Below, in pieces: positions 8,639 through 16,632 of a stretch of 64,000 nucleotides of DNA. The notes beneath the pieces were generated by a model, which ran no database searches, had not been told where the DNA came from, and worked only from the letters and a program-made list of their open reading frames with translations. This DNA comes from M3007 sp044347755 (GTDB lineage: Bacteria; Bacteroidota; Bacteroidia; Chitinophagales; Saprospiraceae): the NCBI GenBank assembly GCA_044347755.1, contig JBIKUE010000003.1, forward strand, positions 1 through 64,000, in the 5' to 3' direction. Made by a program: the position numbers and the translations under genes. Numbering within the stretch: position 1 is the stretch's first letter; every line of letters begins with the position of its first letter.

Positions 8639-10780
8639 ATGATGTCTGGCTCAAGGATGGTTTGGATCACCAATGGGTGCATAGCATTGAACAGCATGTT
8701 GTTGTTCCTGGCGATTATGGGTGATGCTATGCAATTACCTGCGTGGCTGCAAGTGACAGGCCGGATGCACCCGCTGGTCGTTCATTTTCCTATTGTCATG
8801 CTGATCGTAGCCATTGTATTGGAATGGCGCAGAAACGACGTCTTACAGGAGTTTAAAGACATCTGGCTTGGGCTTACAGCTATTGGGGCAGCCTGCTCTG
8901 CTTTGGCGGGGTTGTTTCTTTCGAAAGAAGGTGGCTACCAACCCGAAGTACTTTCCTGGCATCAATGGACTGGCGTTGGTGTGTCGGCAGGAGCTTTGAT
9001 CTGGTGGCTGTGGCGGAATCAAATCAGATCTAAGTCATTGATTAGCAATGCTTTTTCTTTGAGTCTTCTTGGCTTGGTGGTCTTGGCAGGACACAAAGGA
9101 GCCACGCTGACACATGGCGATAATTATTTGCTGGAACCCATGTTTCCAAGTGAGCAGATAGCTTCTGTTCCCAAAGAAGATGCCCTGGTATTCCAACACG
9201 TGGTTAAACCCATACTTGAAAAAAAATGCATCAGCTGCCATAATGCAGGCAAGTTGAAAGGAGACCTGAATCTTGAAACAGAAGCATCTATTCTGAAAGG
9301 GGGCAAAAATGGTCCGCTTTGGGATCCAAATGCCCCTGATTTTGGTTTGCTATTGCGTAGAATACATCTGCCTGTGGAGGAGAAAGAGCATATGCCACCA
9401 AAGGGTAAGTCGCCCCTTGACGCAGAGGAACTGGCGATTCTGAATCTTTGGATCCGTTCAGGATCGAGTTTTACCACCCGGGTGCAGGAATTACCGGAAG
9501 GAGACACTTTGCGTTTGCTGTCAGAATCAAGGCTTCAAACAAGCGCTCCCCTCTCCTACCCTTTTGAGGCAGCCGCAGAAAAAACGATCCAGTCGTTGAA
9601 TTCAGAATACAGAGCCGTTTACCCATTAGCGATTAAAAGTCCGGCGCTGGGCGTGTCGTTTTATGGAGTCACTGCTTTCCGATCCGAGGCGCTAAAAGAA
9701 TTACAAGTAGTTCAGGATCAAATAGTTGAACTGGATTTAAATCAAATGCCCGTTAAGGATGAAGATCTGGCAACCATCGCCATGTTCAAGCAACTTAGCA
9801 AGCTCAATCTTGCCTCAACCAGTATCACCGGGAACCAATTATCGGCCTTAAAAGGGCTGCAAAACCTACAGGAACTCGTTCTTTCCAGGACTCCAACACA
9901 GGCCTTGCATCTTGAATTTATCTCCTCTTTACCCGGGTTAAAAAAAGTGTATGTTTGGAATACAGGCATTACCTCTCAGGATCTGGAAGTGTTGCGGCGC
10001 AACCATCCCGCTGTTCAGTTTATGAGTGGTTATACCGGAGAAGGTGTTGTTGCCAAGCTAAATGCCCCGATTATTGAATCAGGTTCCCAGGTTTTTATCC
10101 ATTCCACCAAGGTAAAACTGAAGAATTATATCAATGGCGCCCAACTTCGATATACGCTGGATGGTTCACAGCCAGACAGTCTTCAGTCACTTCTGTACAC
10201 AGGCGACAGTATTACCATCAACCAATCATGTGAATTAAAGGCGCGCGCTTTTTTACCTGGGTGGGTAAGTAGTGAAACATCCAGCCGTAGTTTTTATACA
10301 TCGGGGATAGTTCCTGATTCGGTGGTGCTACGGTTCCCGCCGAACCCGCAATACAAGGCTCTTGGACCAAAATCACTTTCTGACCAGAAGATCGGTGATA
10401 CCGATTTCAGGACCAATAAATGGCTAGGGTACAAAGAAACGCCCTTTGAAGCGTTATTTTTGTTTAACCAACCGACCCAGCTTCATGCTGTTTCCTTTAG
10501 CACCATGATTGATATTGGAAGCTATATCATGCCGGCAACGGAGTTACAGGTTTGGGGTGGAATGGACCCTAAAAGCTTAAAGCTATTAAAGCAAATCCGC
10601 CCTGAGCAACCGCAAAAAGTTGGAATGCCTGGTTACAAAAAAGGCTTCATCCTGAACTTCCCGGAACAAAAGGTTCGCTGTTTGAAACTGGTAGCCATTC
10701 CGGTTTCAAAATTACCAGAATGGCATCCGGGGAAACGAGACAAGGGCTGGGTGTTTATTGATGAGATATTTGCGGAATGA
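8639..10780 (+). CDS. DUF2231 membrane/cytochrome c/LRR-like/discoidin-like fusion protein
   Basis: This 713-residue protein starts one base after the upstream stop. The N-terminus has about four membrane segments with the DUF2231 signature TGRMHPLVVHFPIVMLIVAIVLEW, His44 and His49 being possible haem b ligands. A PSCyt1-type haem c site (C197-IS-C200-H) and MPPKGKSPLDAEELAILNLWIRSG follow. Residues of about 350-450 are leucine-rich-repeat-like (LSKLNLASTSITGNQLSALKGLQNLQELVLS). The last 230 residues repeat the chitobiase-like plus discoidin-like module of the preceding protein. It probably sits in the inner membrane with the haem and binding domains in the periplasm, passing electrons from or sensing a bound substrate; that is inference. 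Confidence 0.8.
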   Translation: MMSGSRMVWITNGCIALNSMLLFLAIMGDAMQLPAWLQVTGRMHPLVVHFPIVMLIVAIVLEWRRNDVLQEFKDIWLGLTAIGAACSALAGLFLSKEGGYQPEVLSWHQWTGVGVSAGALIWWLWRNQIRSKSLISNAFSLSLLGLVVLAGHKGATLTHGDNYLLEPMFPSEQIASVPKEDALVFQHVVKPILEKKCISCHNAGKLKGDLNLETEASILKGGKNGPLWDPNAPDFGLLLRRIHLPVEEKEHMPPKGKSPLDAEELAILNLWIRSGSSFTTRVQELPEGDTLRLLSESRLQTSAPLSYPFEAAAEKTIQSLNSEYRAVYPLAIKSPALGVSFYGVTAFRSEALKELQVVQDQIVELDLNQMPVKDEDLATIAMFKQLSKLNLASTSITGNQLSALKGLQNLQELVLSRTPTQALHLEFISSLPGLKKVYVWNTGITSQDLEVLRRNHPAVQFMSGYTGEGVVAKLNAPIIESGSQVFIHSTKVKLKNYINGAQLRYTLDGSQPDSLQSLLYTGDSITINQSCELKARAFLPGWVSSETSSRSFYTSGIVPDSVVLRFPPNPQYKALGPKSLSDQKIGDTDFRTNKWLGYKETPFEALFLFNQPTQLHAVSFSTMIDIGSYIMPATELQVWGGMDPKSLKLLKQIRPEQPQKVGMPGYKKGFILNFPEQKVRCLKLVAIPVSKLPEWHPGKRDKGWVFIDEIFAE

Positions 10781-10815
10781 GTTGCCCCGCCCTGAAGGGC
10801 GGGGCAACTCATTCC
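10774..10815. repeat. Perfect 19-bp stem hairpin spanning the stop codon of the cytochrome fusion gene
   Basis: The arm GGAATGAGTTGCCCCGCCC (10774-10792) is exactly complementary to 10797-10815 around a TGAA loop. The stop codon at 10778-10780 lies inside the left arm. No T-run follows. It could protect the upstream mRNA or lower expression of the two transporter genes downstream. Confidence 0.85.
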
Positions 10816-10830
10816 TGGAATACCATATAA

Positions 10831-11766
10831 ATGTCTGATAATCAAACATTAGAGCATTATTTCAGACTACAAAAGAGCCTGCTGGAGCGTTGGATAGCAG
10901 ACATTGGACTGCCTGTCTGGGCGGGTTATCTGCTTGCCGGACTGACATTTCTGGTTGGCAATGCGGCGCTTTTTTATAAAACAGAGTTGGCACCATACAT
11001 CCTAATGGTAATGGGTGCCATTCTATTGGTCTCGTTCAATCAGCCCGACAAAATCAGCTTTTTGAAGTCAACCTACCCAAACCCCGTTTTCCGGAAAATC
11101 AGGGTGCTGGAATGCCTGGTCCCTTCCCTACCCTTTTTGTTGGTGCTTGGCTTTGTTCAGGCGTTTTTTCCTTTTGTGCTGTTGGTGTCATTTGTCACTT
11201 TTATGTCGTTTACAAGTGGTATTCAAGGCGGCAGGTTTCGGTTGCCAACTCCTTATGGGAAAGAGCCGTTTGAGTTTTTGGTAGGTTTCCGTACCACCTT
11301 TTGGTGGTTGTTAGCAGTACATGGGCTTTTAGTCATTGGAATTACAGTCGACAACTTTAACCTGGGTTTATTTGCAGTGATGCTGGTATACGGCACTACC
11401 CTCTCCTATTACGGGCAACCGGAAAATCGGTACTGGGTATGGTTGCACCATGGTCGGGCAGAGGCGTTTCTTTGGCTAAAAATAAAAACGGCCTGGCGGC
11501 ATAGTCTGATTCTTGCAGCGCCAAGTGCTTTGATTCTGACCGGGTTTTATCCCGCTAACTGGTATATTATGCTGGCCATTGTGGCTATTGGACTTTTATA
11601 CCTCAGTTGTTTTGTCGTTGCCAAATACCTGAATTACCCACAACAAATGAATGTAGCACAGAGTATTTTGCTGGGTGTAGGATTGTTTATGCCGCTGTTA
11701 TTGATCTGGCTACTACCTTTCTTTTACCGAAAGTCCGTTCTAAAATTGAAAGCGATTCTCTCATGA
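10831..11766 (+). CDS. Multi-pass membrane protein, probable ABC transporter permease
   Basis: The 311-residue product has eight or so hydrophobic segments (for example VWAGYLLAGLTFLVGNAALF, FLLVLGFVQAFFPFVLLVSFVTFM, LILAAPSALILTGF, ILLGVGLFMPLLLIWLLPFF). I recognise no named family. It overlaps the following ABC ATPase gene by four bases (ATGA), the strongest evidence that it is its membrane partner. It starts 50 bases after the cytochrome fusion gene, across the 19-bp hairpin. Direction of transport and substrate are unknown. Confidence 0.7.
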   Translation: MSDNQTLEHYFRLQKSLLERWIADIGLPVWAGYLLAGLTFLVGNAALFYKTELAPYILMVMGAILLVSFNQPDKISFLKSTYPNPVFRKIRVLECLVPSLPFLLVLGFVQAFFPFVLLVSFVTFMSFTSGIQGGRFRLPTPYGKEPFEFLVGFRTTFWWLLAVHGLLVIGITVDNFNLGLFAVMLVYGTTLSYYGQPENRYWVWLHHGRAEAFLWLKIKTAWRHSLILAAPSALILTGFYPANWYIMLAIVAIGLLYLSCFVVAKYLNYPQQMNVAQSILLGVGLFMPLLLIWLLPFFYRKSVLKLKAILS

Positions 11767-12440
11767 TAGCAGTGAAGCATCTAAATAAATCATACGGAAA
11801 CCATCAAGTCCTGAATGATATTCAGGCCAGTTTTGAGCCTGAACGCGTGTACGGGATTGTGGGCGAAAACGGAGCGGGCAAAACAACCTTTTTCAAGTGT
11901 TTGCTGGGCCTGGAGGCTCATGAAGGCTTGGTGGAAAGCACCTGGCAACCTTTGAAAGATCATCTGGGATGGCTACCTACAGAGTCGTACTTTTTCCCGT
12001 ACATGACCGGCAGAGAGTATCTGCAACTGGTGTGCAATGCCCGGAAGACCGAGTTGAACAACGCGGATGGGAAGAACATTTTTGACTTACCCCTGGATGA
12101 ATTTGCCGTACATTATTCCACCGGCATGAAGAAAAAACTGGCTTTGCTGGGCATTTTGCTTCAACCCAACGAGGTATTCATCCTGGATGAACCTTTCAAC
12201 GGCGTGGATATTCAAAGTAATATCCTGATAACGGAAATCATTCTCCGACTCCGTGCGCTGGGAAAAACCGTATTAATCTCCTCCCATATTTTCTCTACCC
12301 TCCGCGATACCTGCGATGAGATTTTATTGCTTCAGCAGGGTCGCATCACCCAAAAAGTGGCCAAAGCCGATTTTGATCAGTTGGAGCGGGAGATGAAAGA
12401 TGTAAGTATCGGAAATAGGGTGGATAGGCTTTTGGGGTGA
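11763..12440 (+). CDS. ABC transporter ATP-binding protein
   Basis: ATG 11763 sits inside the upstream stop (ATGATAG), giving a 225-residue ATPase. Walker A is GENGAGKTT (residues 34-42), Walker B with the catalytic Glu is VFILDEPFNGVD, and the H-loop is LISSH. The signature helix reads YSTGMKKKLALL rather than LSGGQ, a form common in small export or permease-regulating ATPases of Bacteroidota. It ends the operon that begins at 3007. It may drive the membrane protein at 10831, possibly for export or assembly of the secreted proteins upstream, but that link is only by position. Confidence 0.88.
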   Translation: MIAVKHLNKSYGNHQVLNDIQASFEPERVYGIVGENGAGKTTFFKCLLGLEAHEGLVESTWQPLKDHLGWLPTESYFFPYMTGREYLQLVCNARKTELNNADGKNIFDLPLDEFAVHYSTGMKKKLALLGILLQPNEVFILDEPFNGVDIQSNILITEIILRLRALGKTVLISSHIFSTLRDTCDEILLLQQGRITQKVAKADFDQLEREMKDVSIGNRVDRLLG

Positions 12441-12464
12441 GTACATGATTAAGGAGTACATGAG
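12441..12464 (+). repeat. 24-base direct repeat, left copy
   Basis: GTACATGATTAAGGAGTACATGAG agrees at 21 of 24 positions with 15156-15179. The two copies flank the T9SS type B protein gene at 13137-15137. Confidence 0.6.
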
Positions 12465-12554
12465 TACATAATTTAAGAGGGAATGCATTCCGCTTGGCAT
12501 CCAAACCCATATCTAACCGAGCGCTATCCTCTCTTAAATCATGTACTCATGTAT
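12455..12554. repeat. Imperfect inverted repeat after the ABC gene
   Basis: AGTACATGAGTACATAATTT and the following GAGAGG-like end pair with a matching arm at 12528-12554 across about 47 bases, with a few mismatches. It could act as a weak terminator for the upstream operon or mark an old insertion; it has no T-run. Confidence 0.5.
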
Positions 12555-12810
12555 ACTGTGATTAGAGTGATTTTGATGATTTGAGTGATGCAAATGCTTG
12601 ATTTCAAAATGATTGAAAATCATCTTCGTTCAAAACCACTCTGTTTTGACTATAATTTTTAATCATTTAATTCACATCTTCACCACGCTTGGGTGTTTCG
12701 TTAGACCGCTATGCCCCAGCGCAACCCGCGTGTATAGCCAGGCATTACCTTCCAACTCATGGGCCATATATGATGTGTTCATTATCTTAACCACTCACGG
12801 ACGTTTCGCT

Positions 12811-12853
12811 GGGTCAAAACCTGTCCCGATGAAGTAGGGACAGGTTTTGACCC
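12811..12853. repeat. Perfect 17-bp stem palindromic element
   Basis: GGGTCAAAACCTGTCCC is exactly complementary to 12837-12853 around the loop GATGAAGTA. The core CCTGTCC-GATGAAGT recurs in altered form at 15325-15346, and a related loop (CGACTTCATCG, its reverse complement) centres the hairpin at 16977-17013, so this is probably one member of a dispersed palindrome family. Confidence 0.75.
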
Positions 12854-13136
12854 AATCGCGGCGGGAGATACCGTTTAGCTATTGTAAGCGAGGTACCAGG
12901 CGGGGCGGAAGTTTAGTTGTCACGCACTGTCATTTTCATACATTATAAAACAAACCGAAGAACAATTGCCTCTTCTGCTGCAACAAAGCACCTGTAATCA
13001 GGTTTCACCATTTATGATCACTTGAATTAATAGTATTACTATCCGACTGTTTTGTACCCAAAGAACTCGAATAATCGGTATAAACACGATAGGTATGCGC
13101 TCAGGATTTACTTCGTTATCTTAAAAATTGCAACCT

Positions 13137-15137
13137 ATGTTGACCATAAAGCCTTTTCGGATGATAACCGGGGTATTGATGATGGCACTTTCTGTGTTTA
13201 TTCATCCGGCTCCCTCCGCCGCGCAAAAACCATTTACGTGCGAGGATCAGTTTTTTCTTACCCTTAGCTCCAATCCTACTTCGCTGAACGAAGTATTGAT
13301 TGATCCTCAAACCAATGTTGTGGTATTTAAAAATCTCAATGCCAATATTCCTTTTAACATTAACGCGGCGGGGTTCCGTATCATCGACAATTTGATTTAT
13401 TGCCTTAACCCTATCCTCGGTACGCTTATACGCATCGATGCTAACGGGCAGGCGCAGACACTGGCCAATCTGCCGCTTAATCTGAACATTTCCTATTTTG
13501 CGGGTGATGTGACCCCCGACGGAAAATATTTAGTGGTCATCGGCACTGGATATCCTATTGGGGGCTTAGCACAGATAGCCGAGATCGTACTCATAGACCT
13601 GGAGCTGCCGGGCTACCCCATCACCACCATCTCCGTTAACCGGGTGGGCCAGATTTTTGACATCGCCTACCACCCCGTTACCGGCGAACTGTACGGTTAT
13701 GACTCGTTCGTCCAACGACTGGTAAGAATAGACCCGCTAAACGGCGCCTTTTTCTATGACTATCCCGCCTCAGGAGTGCCTTTCAACAGTGGTAGCCTGT
13801 TTTTCGACGCTTACGGCCGTCTTTTTGCCTACGGAAGCCCCACTCCTACAACCGACCAAAACCAATTGTACCAGATTGATCCCGTAACGGGTGTCAGCAA
13901 GTTGCTGTTCAACGGCCCTCCCGCTGTCGCATCTGATGGCTGCTCCTGTCCGTACACCATCATTTTGAACAAGACCGTGTCGGCCAATCAGATATTCCCC
14001 TGTACCGACGTAGAATACACCTTTGAGATTGTCAATACCTCCAACCGGCCACATGAAGGCATACGACTCGAAGACCAACTCCCTCCCGGGTTTACTTTCG
14101 TAAAAGTGGTCAGCAATCCGGTGGGCGGCAACGTGACCAGTCAGCCAGGCGACAGTTTTTTTGCGATTGAGGACATGGACTTGTCCAATGGCAAATTTGA
14201 GATCAAAATACTGGTGAATACCGGTCCGGCGGCGCCCGGCATTTACCGAAATCAGGCCGTGTTGTACAACCTGCCGGCAGCACTCGGCGGCAAACGGGTG
14301 TCTGACAACCCCGCTACTCCGATAAAGGATGACAGTACCATGCTGATTATCCGTGAGTTAGCTTTCGACAGCATATTCCTGAAAAAAGCCCTTTGCGAGG
14401 GTGTAGAGGTTGTTTCACTTGACGCCAGCTCTTATGGGGCATCCATCGGCAGCGTGCTAAAGTACACCTGGCAGGACGGCAGCACCGGGCCAGTCTTTGA
14501 CGTGACCACTCCAGGTAATTACTGGGCCATGCTTACGGCCGGTTGCGACACCGCCTATGTCTTTTATGAGGTGGTGTATTCGTCCATTTCGCTGGAGTTA
14601 CTCCAGAACGAAGGCCCCGGCTCCCTGCAGCTTGGCGACAGCCTGTATTTGCGAAGCGAGGTGATCAACACCAGCGACCAGACGTTTTACCAGTGGATGG
14701 ACCCACAACCAGGCTCTGTGCGCTGCCTCACCTGTCCTGAGACCTGGGTGCGTCCTTTCAATGACATAACGTACACCCTGCGCGTGGAAAACGAACTGGG
14801 CTGTTTTGACTCCGCTACAGTGCAATTAACCGTAGCAAAAAACAAACGGGTGTATTTTCCAAATGTTTTCAATCCTGATGCTGAAAACGTGGAGAACACC
14901 TTTTTCTATCCTTCCGGTGACCGTTTCACCCGGATATCCAACCTGGCTGTTTTTTCCCGCTGGGGCGAAAAGATATTTGAGGCAATGGATGTCGGCGTCA
15001 ATGATATGAATGCCGGTTGGGACGGCACACACCGTGGCCAACCCATGTTGCCCGGAGTCTATGTTTGGGTAGCTACAATTGCTTTCCTGGATGGAGAAAG
15101 TGTGACGTATTCAGGAGATGTTACGTTGGTGCGGTAG
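13137..15137 (+). CDS. Secreted protein with DUF11-like domain and T9SS type B (gliding-motility-type) C-terminal sorting domain
   Basis: The 666-residue product has a signal peptide ending SVFIHPAPSAAQ. Residues of about 30-290 form a propeller-like domain (repeats such as YLVVIGTGYP, YHPVTGELYGYDSFVQRLVRIDPLNGAFFYDYP) like those in DUF6923 proteins. A DUF11-type conserved-repeat domain (VSANQIFPCTDVEYTFEIVNTSNRPHEGIRLEDQLPPGFTF shape) follows. The last 90 residues (VYFPNVFNPD, FSRWGEKIFE, AGWDGTHRGQPMLPGVYVWVA, YSGDVTLVR) are a clear CHU_C/T9SS type B signal, so the protein is exported across the outer membrane. ATG 13137 is chosen over TTG 13128. The gene looks richer in G+C than the operon to its left and is flanked by short direct repeats. 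Confidence 0.88.
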   Translation: MLTIKPFRMITGVLMMALSVFIHPAPSAAQKPFTCEDQFFLTLSSNPTSLNEVLIDPQTNVVVFKNLNANIPFNINAAGFRIIDNLIYCLNPILGTLIRIDANGQAQTLANLPLNLNISYFAGDVTPDGKYLVVIGTGYPIGGLAQIAEIVLIDLELPGYPITTISVNRVGQIFDIAYHPVTGELYGYDSFVQRLVRIDPLNGAFFYDYPASGVPFNSGSLFFDAYGRLFAYGSPTPTTDQNQLYQIDPVTGVSKLLFNGPPAVASDGCSCPYTIILNKTVSANQIFPCTDVEYTFEIVNTSNRPHEGIRLEDQLPPGFTFVKVVSNPVGGNVTSQPGDSFFAIEDMDLSNGKFEIKILVNTGPAAPGIYRNQAVLYNLPAALGGKRVSDNPATPIKDDSTMLIIRELAFDSIFLKKALCEGVEVVSLDASSYGASIGSVLKYTWQDGSTGPVFDVTTPGNYWAMLTAGCDTAYVFYEVVYSSISLELLQNEGPGSLQLGDSLYLRSEVINTSDQTFYQWMDPQPGSVRCLTCPETWVRPFNDITYTLRVENELGCFDSATVQLTVAKNKRVYFPNVFNPDAENVENTFFYPSGDRFTRISNLAVFSRWGEKIFEAMDVGVNDMNAGWDGTHRGQPMLPGVYVWVATIAFLDGESVTYSGDVTLVR

Positions 15138-15155
15138 GAAGGGGCGGAGAAGAAA

Positions 15156-15179
15156 TTACATGATTGAAGAGTACATGAG
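15156..15179 (+). repeat. 24-base direct repeat, right copy
   Basis: TTACATGATTGAAGAGTACATGAG matches 12441-12464 at 21 of 24 positions and lies 19 bases after the stop of the T9SS type B gene. Confidence 0.6.
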
Positions 15180-15391
15180 GGAGGAGGAGGACTCAAATAC
15201 CTGTCTTCTTGTGAAGATCCGTCCACGCTAAGTGGTTGGGTCGCAGCATAAAGGGAAGCCCACGTTGCACATATAAACATTGATTATCAACCATTTTAAT
15301 GTGCACACAGTAGATCAAGACCTGTCCAGATGAAGTCGGAAGACACAAGTGCGGCGGTTGAGAACCTGCTAACTTTTTGGATTGAATACCT

Positions 15392-15423
15392 TGGGCTTGG
15401 GATTTGGGAGCTTCGCGCTAGCT
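15392..15423 (+). repeat. Long palindromic repeat, copy A (partial)
   Basis: Only the right-hand module, TTGGGCTTGGGATTTGGGAG followed by CTTCGCGCTAGC, is present. Confidence 0.7.
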
Positions 15424-15436
15424 GGGTCGCGGTTAT

Positions 15437-15529
15437 CGGCAAAGCCGACAGGAATAGTATGTTACGATGTTGAAACATCGCGCCAGCGTGCGTTGGGCTT
15501 GGGATTTGAGAGCTTCGCGCTTGCGGGCC
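15437..15529 (+). repeat. Long palindromic repeat, copy B
   Basis: It contains the sub-hairpins TCGGCAAAGCCGA and CGATGTTGAAACATCG, then CGCCAGCGTGCG and the GGGCTTGGG/GAGCTTCGCGC module. It is near-identical to the copies at 16266 and 16633. Confidence 0.8.
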
Positions 15530-15555
15530 GCCGCGTTTGCCGGCGAAGCCAAAGT

Positions 15556-15933
15556 TTACGCTGGCTTATAAAGGATTATACCTGGCAAAAAGTCAAAATC
15601 CCTCAAATTATAGGTGTATAGCGGTATCTGATGTACCACAGCAATAGCTCCAATTATAGCATCTGGTATTTTCAAACCATGGCTGAGGCTGTATGCTTCA
15701 ATAAACTCGATTGCTTTTTCAGAGACGGCGTTGTCAATCTGAACGACATCATAAAACTTTATTCTCTTTTTCATTTGAGCAAGCTCCTTCTTATTGCCCA
15801 TACCTTGAAAAAGTTCCATGACTGTGACGGCAGACAAGGCAATTTCAGCAAACCCAATTTTGTCCAACTGATCTATGGTTTCAGTCCTGCCATTGAAGGC
15901 GCTAATAAAAATATTTGTGTCACAAAGTACCAT
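15556..15933 (-). CDS. vapC: PIN-domain toxin, VapC-like ribonuclease
   Basis: The 125-residue product beginning MVLCDTNIFISAF is a PIN-domain protein; the acidic metal-binding set is visible as Asp5, Glu40 (VMELFQG), Asp91 (KIPDAIIGA) and Asp112 (YNLRDFDFL). VapC toxins cut tRNA or rRNA when free of antitoxin. A longer in-frame extension exists, but ATG 15933 lies one base after the stop of the antitoxin gene and starts right at the first conserved strand. The stop abuts repeat copy B. Confidence 0.85.
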   Translation of the reverse strand: MVLCDTNIFISAFNGRTETIDQLDKIGFAEIALSAVTVMELFQGMGNKKELAQMKKRIKFYDVVQIDNAVSEKAIEFIEAYSLSHGLKIPDAIIGAIAVVHQIPLYTYNLRDFDFLPGIILYKPA

Positions 15934-15934
15934 T

Positions 15935-16171
15935 TCAAATATTCCAATTACGCTTCCAGCCAGTTGAACGGATTTGCTCAATTGTCCTCGGATTGTCCTT
16001 CCAAATGCCGAAAAGTTCTTTAGGGTCTAACCTTTTATCGCCTCTTGTAATACATGGAGTGAGAACGATGGGCGATGATTGAACCTTTATAGTTTTGATA
16101 TTTAGAGACTTAAGTACTTGAAGCAGTTGCTCAATTTCTTGAATGCCCGATGTTTCGATAGTGACAGTCAT
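15935..16171 (-). CDS. Antitoxin of the VapBC-like pair
   Basis: The 78-residue protein starts MTVTIETSGIQEIEQLLQVLK and ends ELFGIWKDNPRTIEQIRSTGWKRNWNI. The LFGIWKDNPRTIEQIR tail resembles the toxin-binding tail of small PIN-partner antitoxins in Bacteroidota and Cyanobacteria (DUF2281-like). It is encoded one base upstream of vapC on the same strand, the usual antitoxin-first order. The N-terminal half presumably forms the dimer or DNA-binding part and would autoregulate the pair; I see no clear operator. Confidence 0.75.
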   Translation of the reverse strand: MTVTIETSGIQEIEQLLQVLKSLNIKTIKVQSSPIVLTPCITRGDKRLDPKELFGIWKDNPRTIEQIRSTGWKRNWNI

Positions 16172-16265
16172 GACTTCAGTAGTTTTATCTGCAAATATAC
16201 GATTTTTTAGCGAAGAAATGGTGTCCTGCAGCTATAAAGTGAATATGATTGGTCATAAAAACTGG

Positions 16266-16380
16266 GTAACGCTAAAATCCGTGCCGTGGTTGTCGGCAAA
16301 GCCGACAGGAATAGTATGTCACGATGTTGAAACATCGCGCCAGCGTGCGTTGGGCTTGGGATTTGGGAGCTTCGCGTTAG
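16266..16380 (+). repeat. Long palindromic repeat, copy C
   Basis: About 115 bases starting GTAACGCTAAAATC and ending GCTTCGCGTTAG. It is collinear with copy E at 16633-16750 with only a few differences, and contains the perfect TGTCGGC-AAA-GCCGACA hairpin. Confidence 0.85.
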
Positions 16381-16412
16381 TGGGGCCCAAATACCACCTC
16401 GTCGGGTCTTCC

Positions 16413-16504
16413 CGCTAGCACGAAGCTACTCAATCCTAAACTCAACGCACGCTGGCGCGATGGCTTCAGCCTCGTGCCGAGTATCCCTGTCGGCTATGCC
16501 GACA
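16413..16504 (-). repeat. Long palindromic repeat, copy D (inverted, diverged)
   Basis: Reading GCTAGCACGAAGCTACTCAA to CTATGCCGACA, this is the reverse complement of the consensus with more changes than C or E. With copy C it forms a large inverted repeat about 32 bases apart. Confidence 0.75.
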
Positions 16505-16632
16505 AACGCAAGGTGGGAGCTTTAGTCCAATGTGGAACAATTCCCTGCTGGTCACGGATTTTCTACTTGACACCCATTTCATTGGTTGTTCGGGTCATCA
16601 AAGTTACATCAAAAATTAAGGATGCTACTGTC

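Larger units (their letters stand above)
12441..13136. other. Gene-poor gap with hairpins and short repeats
   Basis: I see no convincing gene in these about 700 bases. They hold one copy of a 24-base direct repeat (12441-12464), an imperfect 26-base inverted repeat (12455-12480 with 12528-12554), and a perfect 17-bp stem hairpin (12811-12853). Short open frames here have no recognisable product. Confidence 0.6.
15138..15555. other. Gene-free repeat-bearing gap
   Basis: No gene is supported here. The stretch holds the right copy of the 24-base direct repeat, a degenerate relative of the 12811 palindrome near 15325-15346, and two copies of the long palindromic repeat described below, the second ending against the vapC stop codon. 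Confidence 0.6.
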
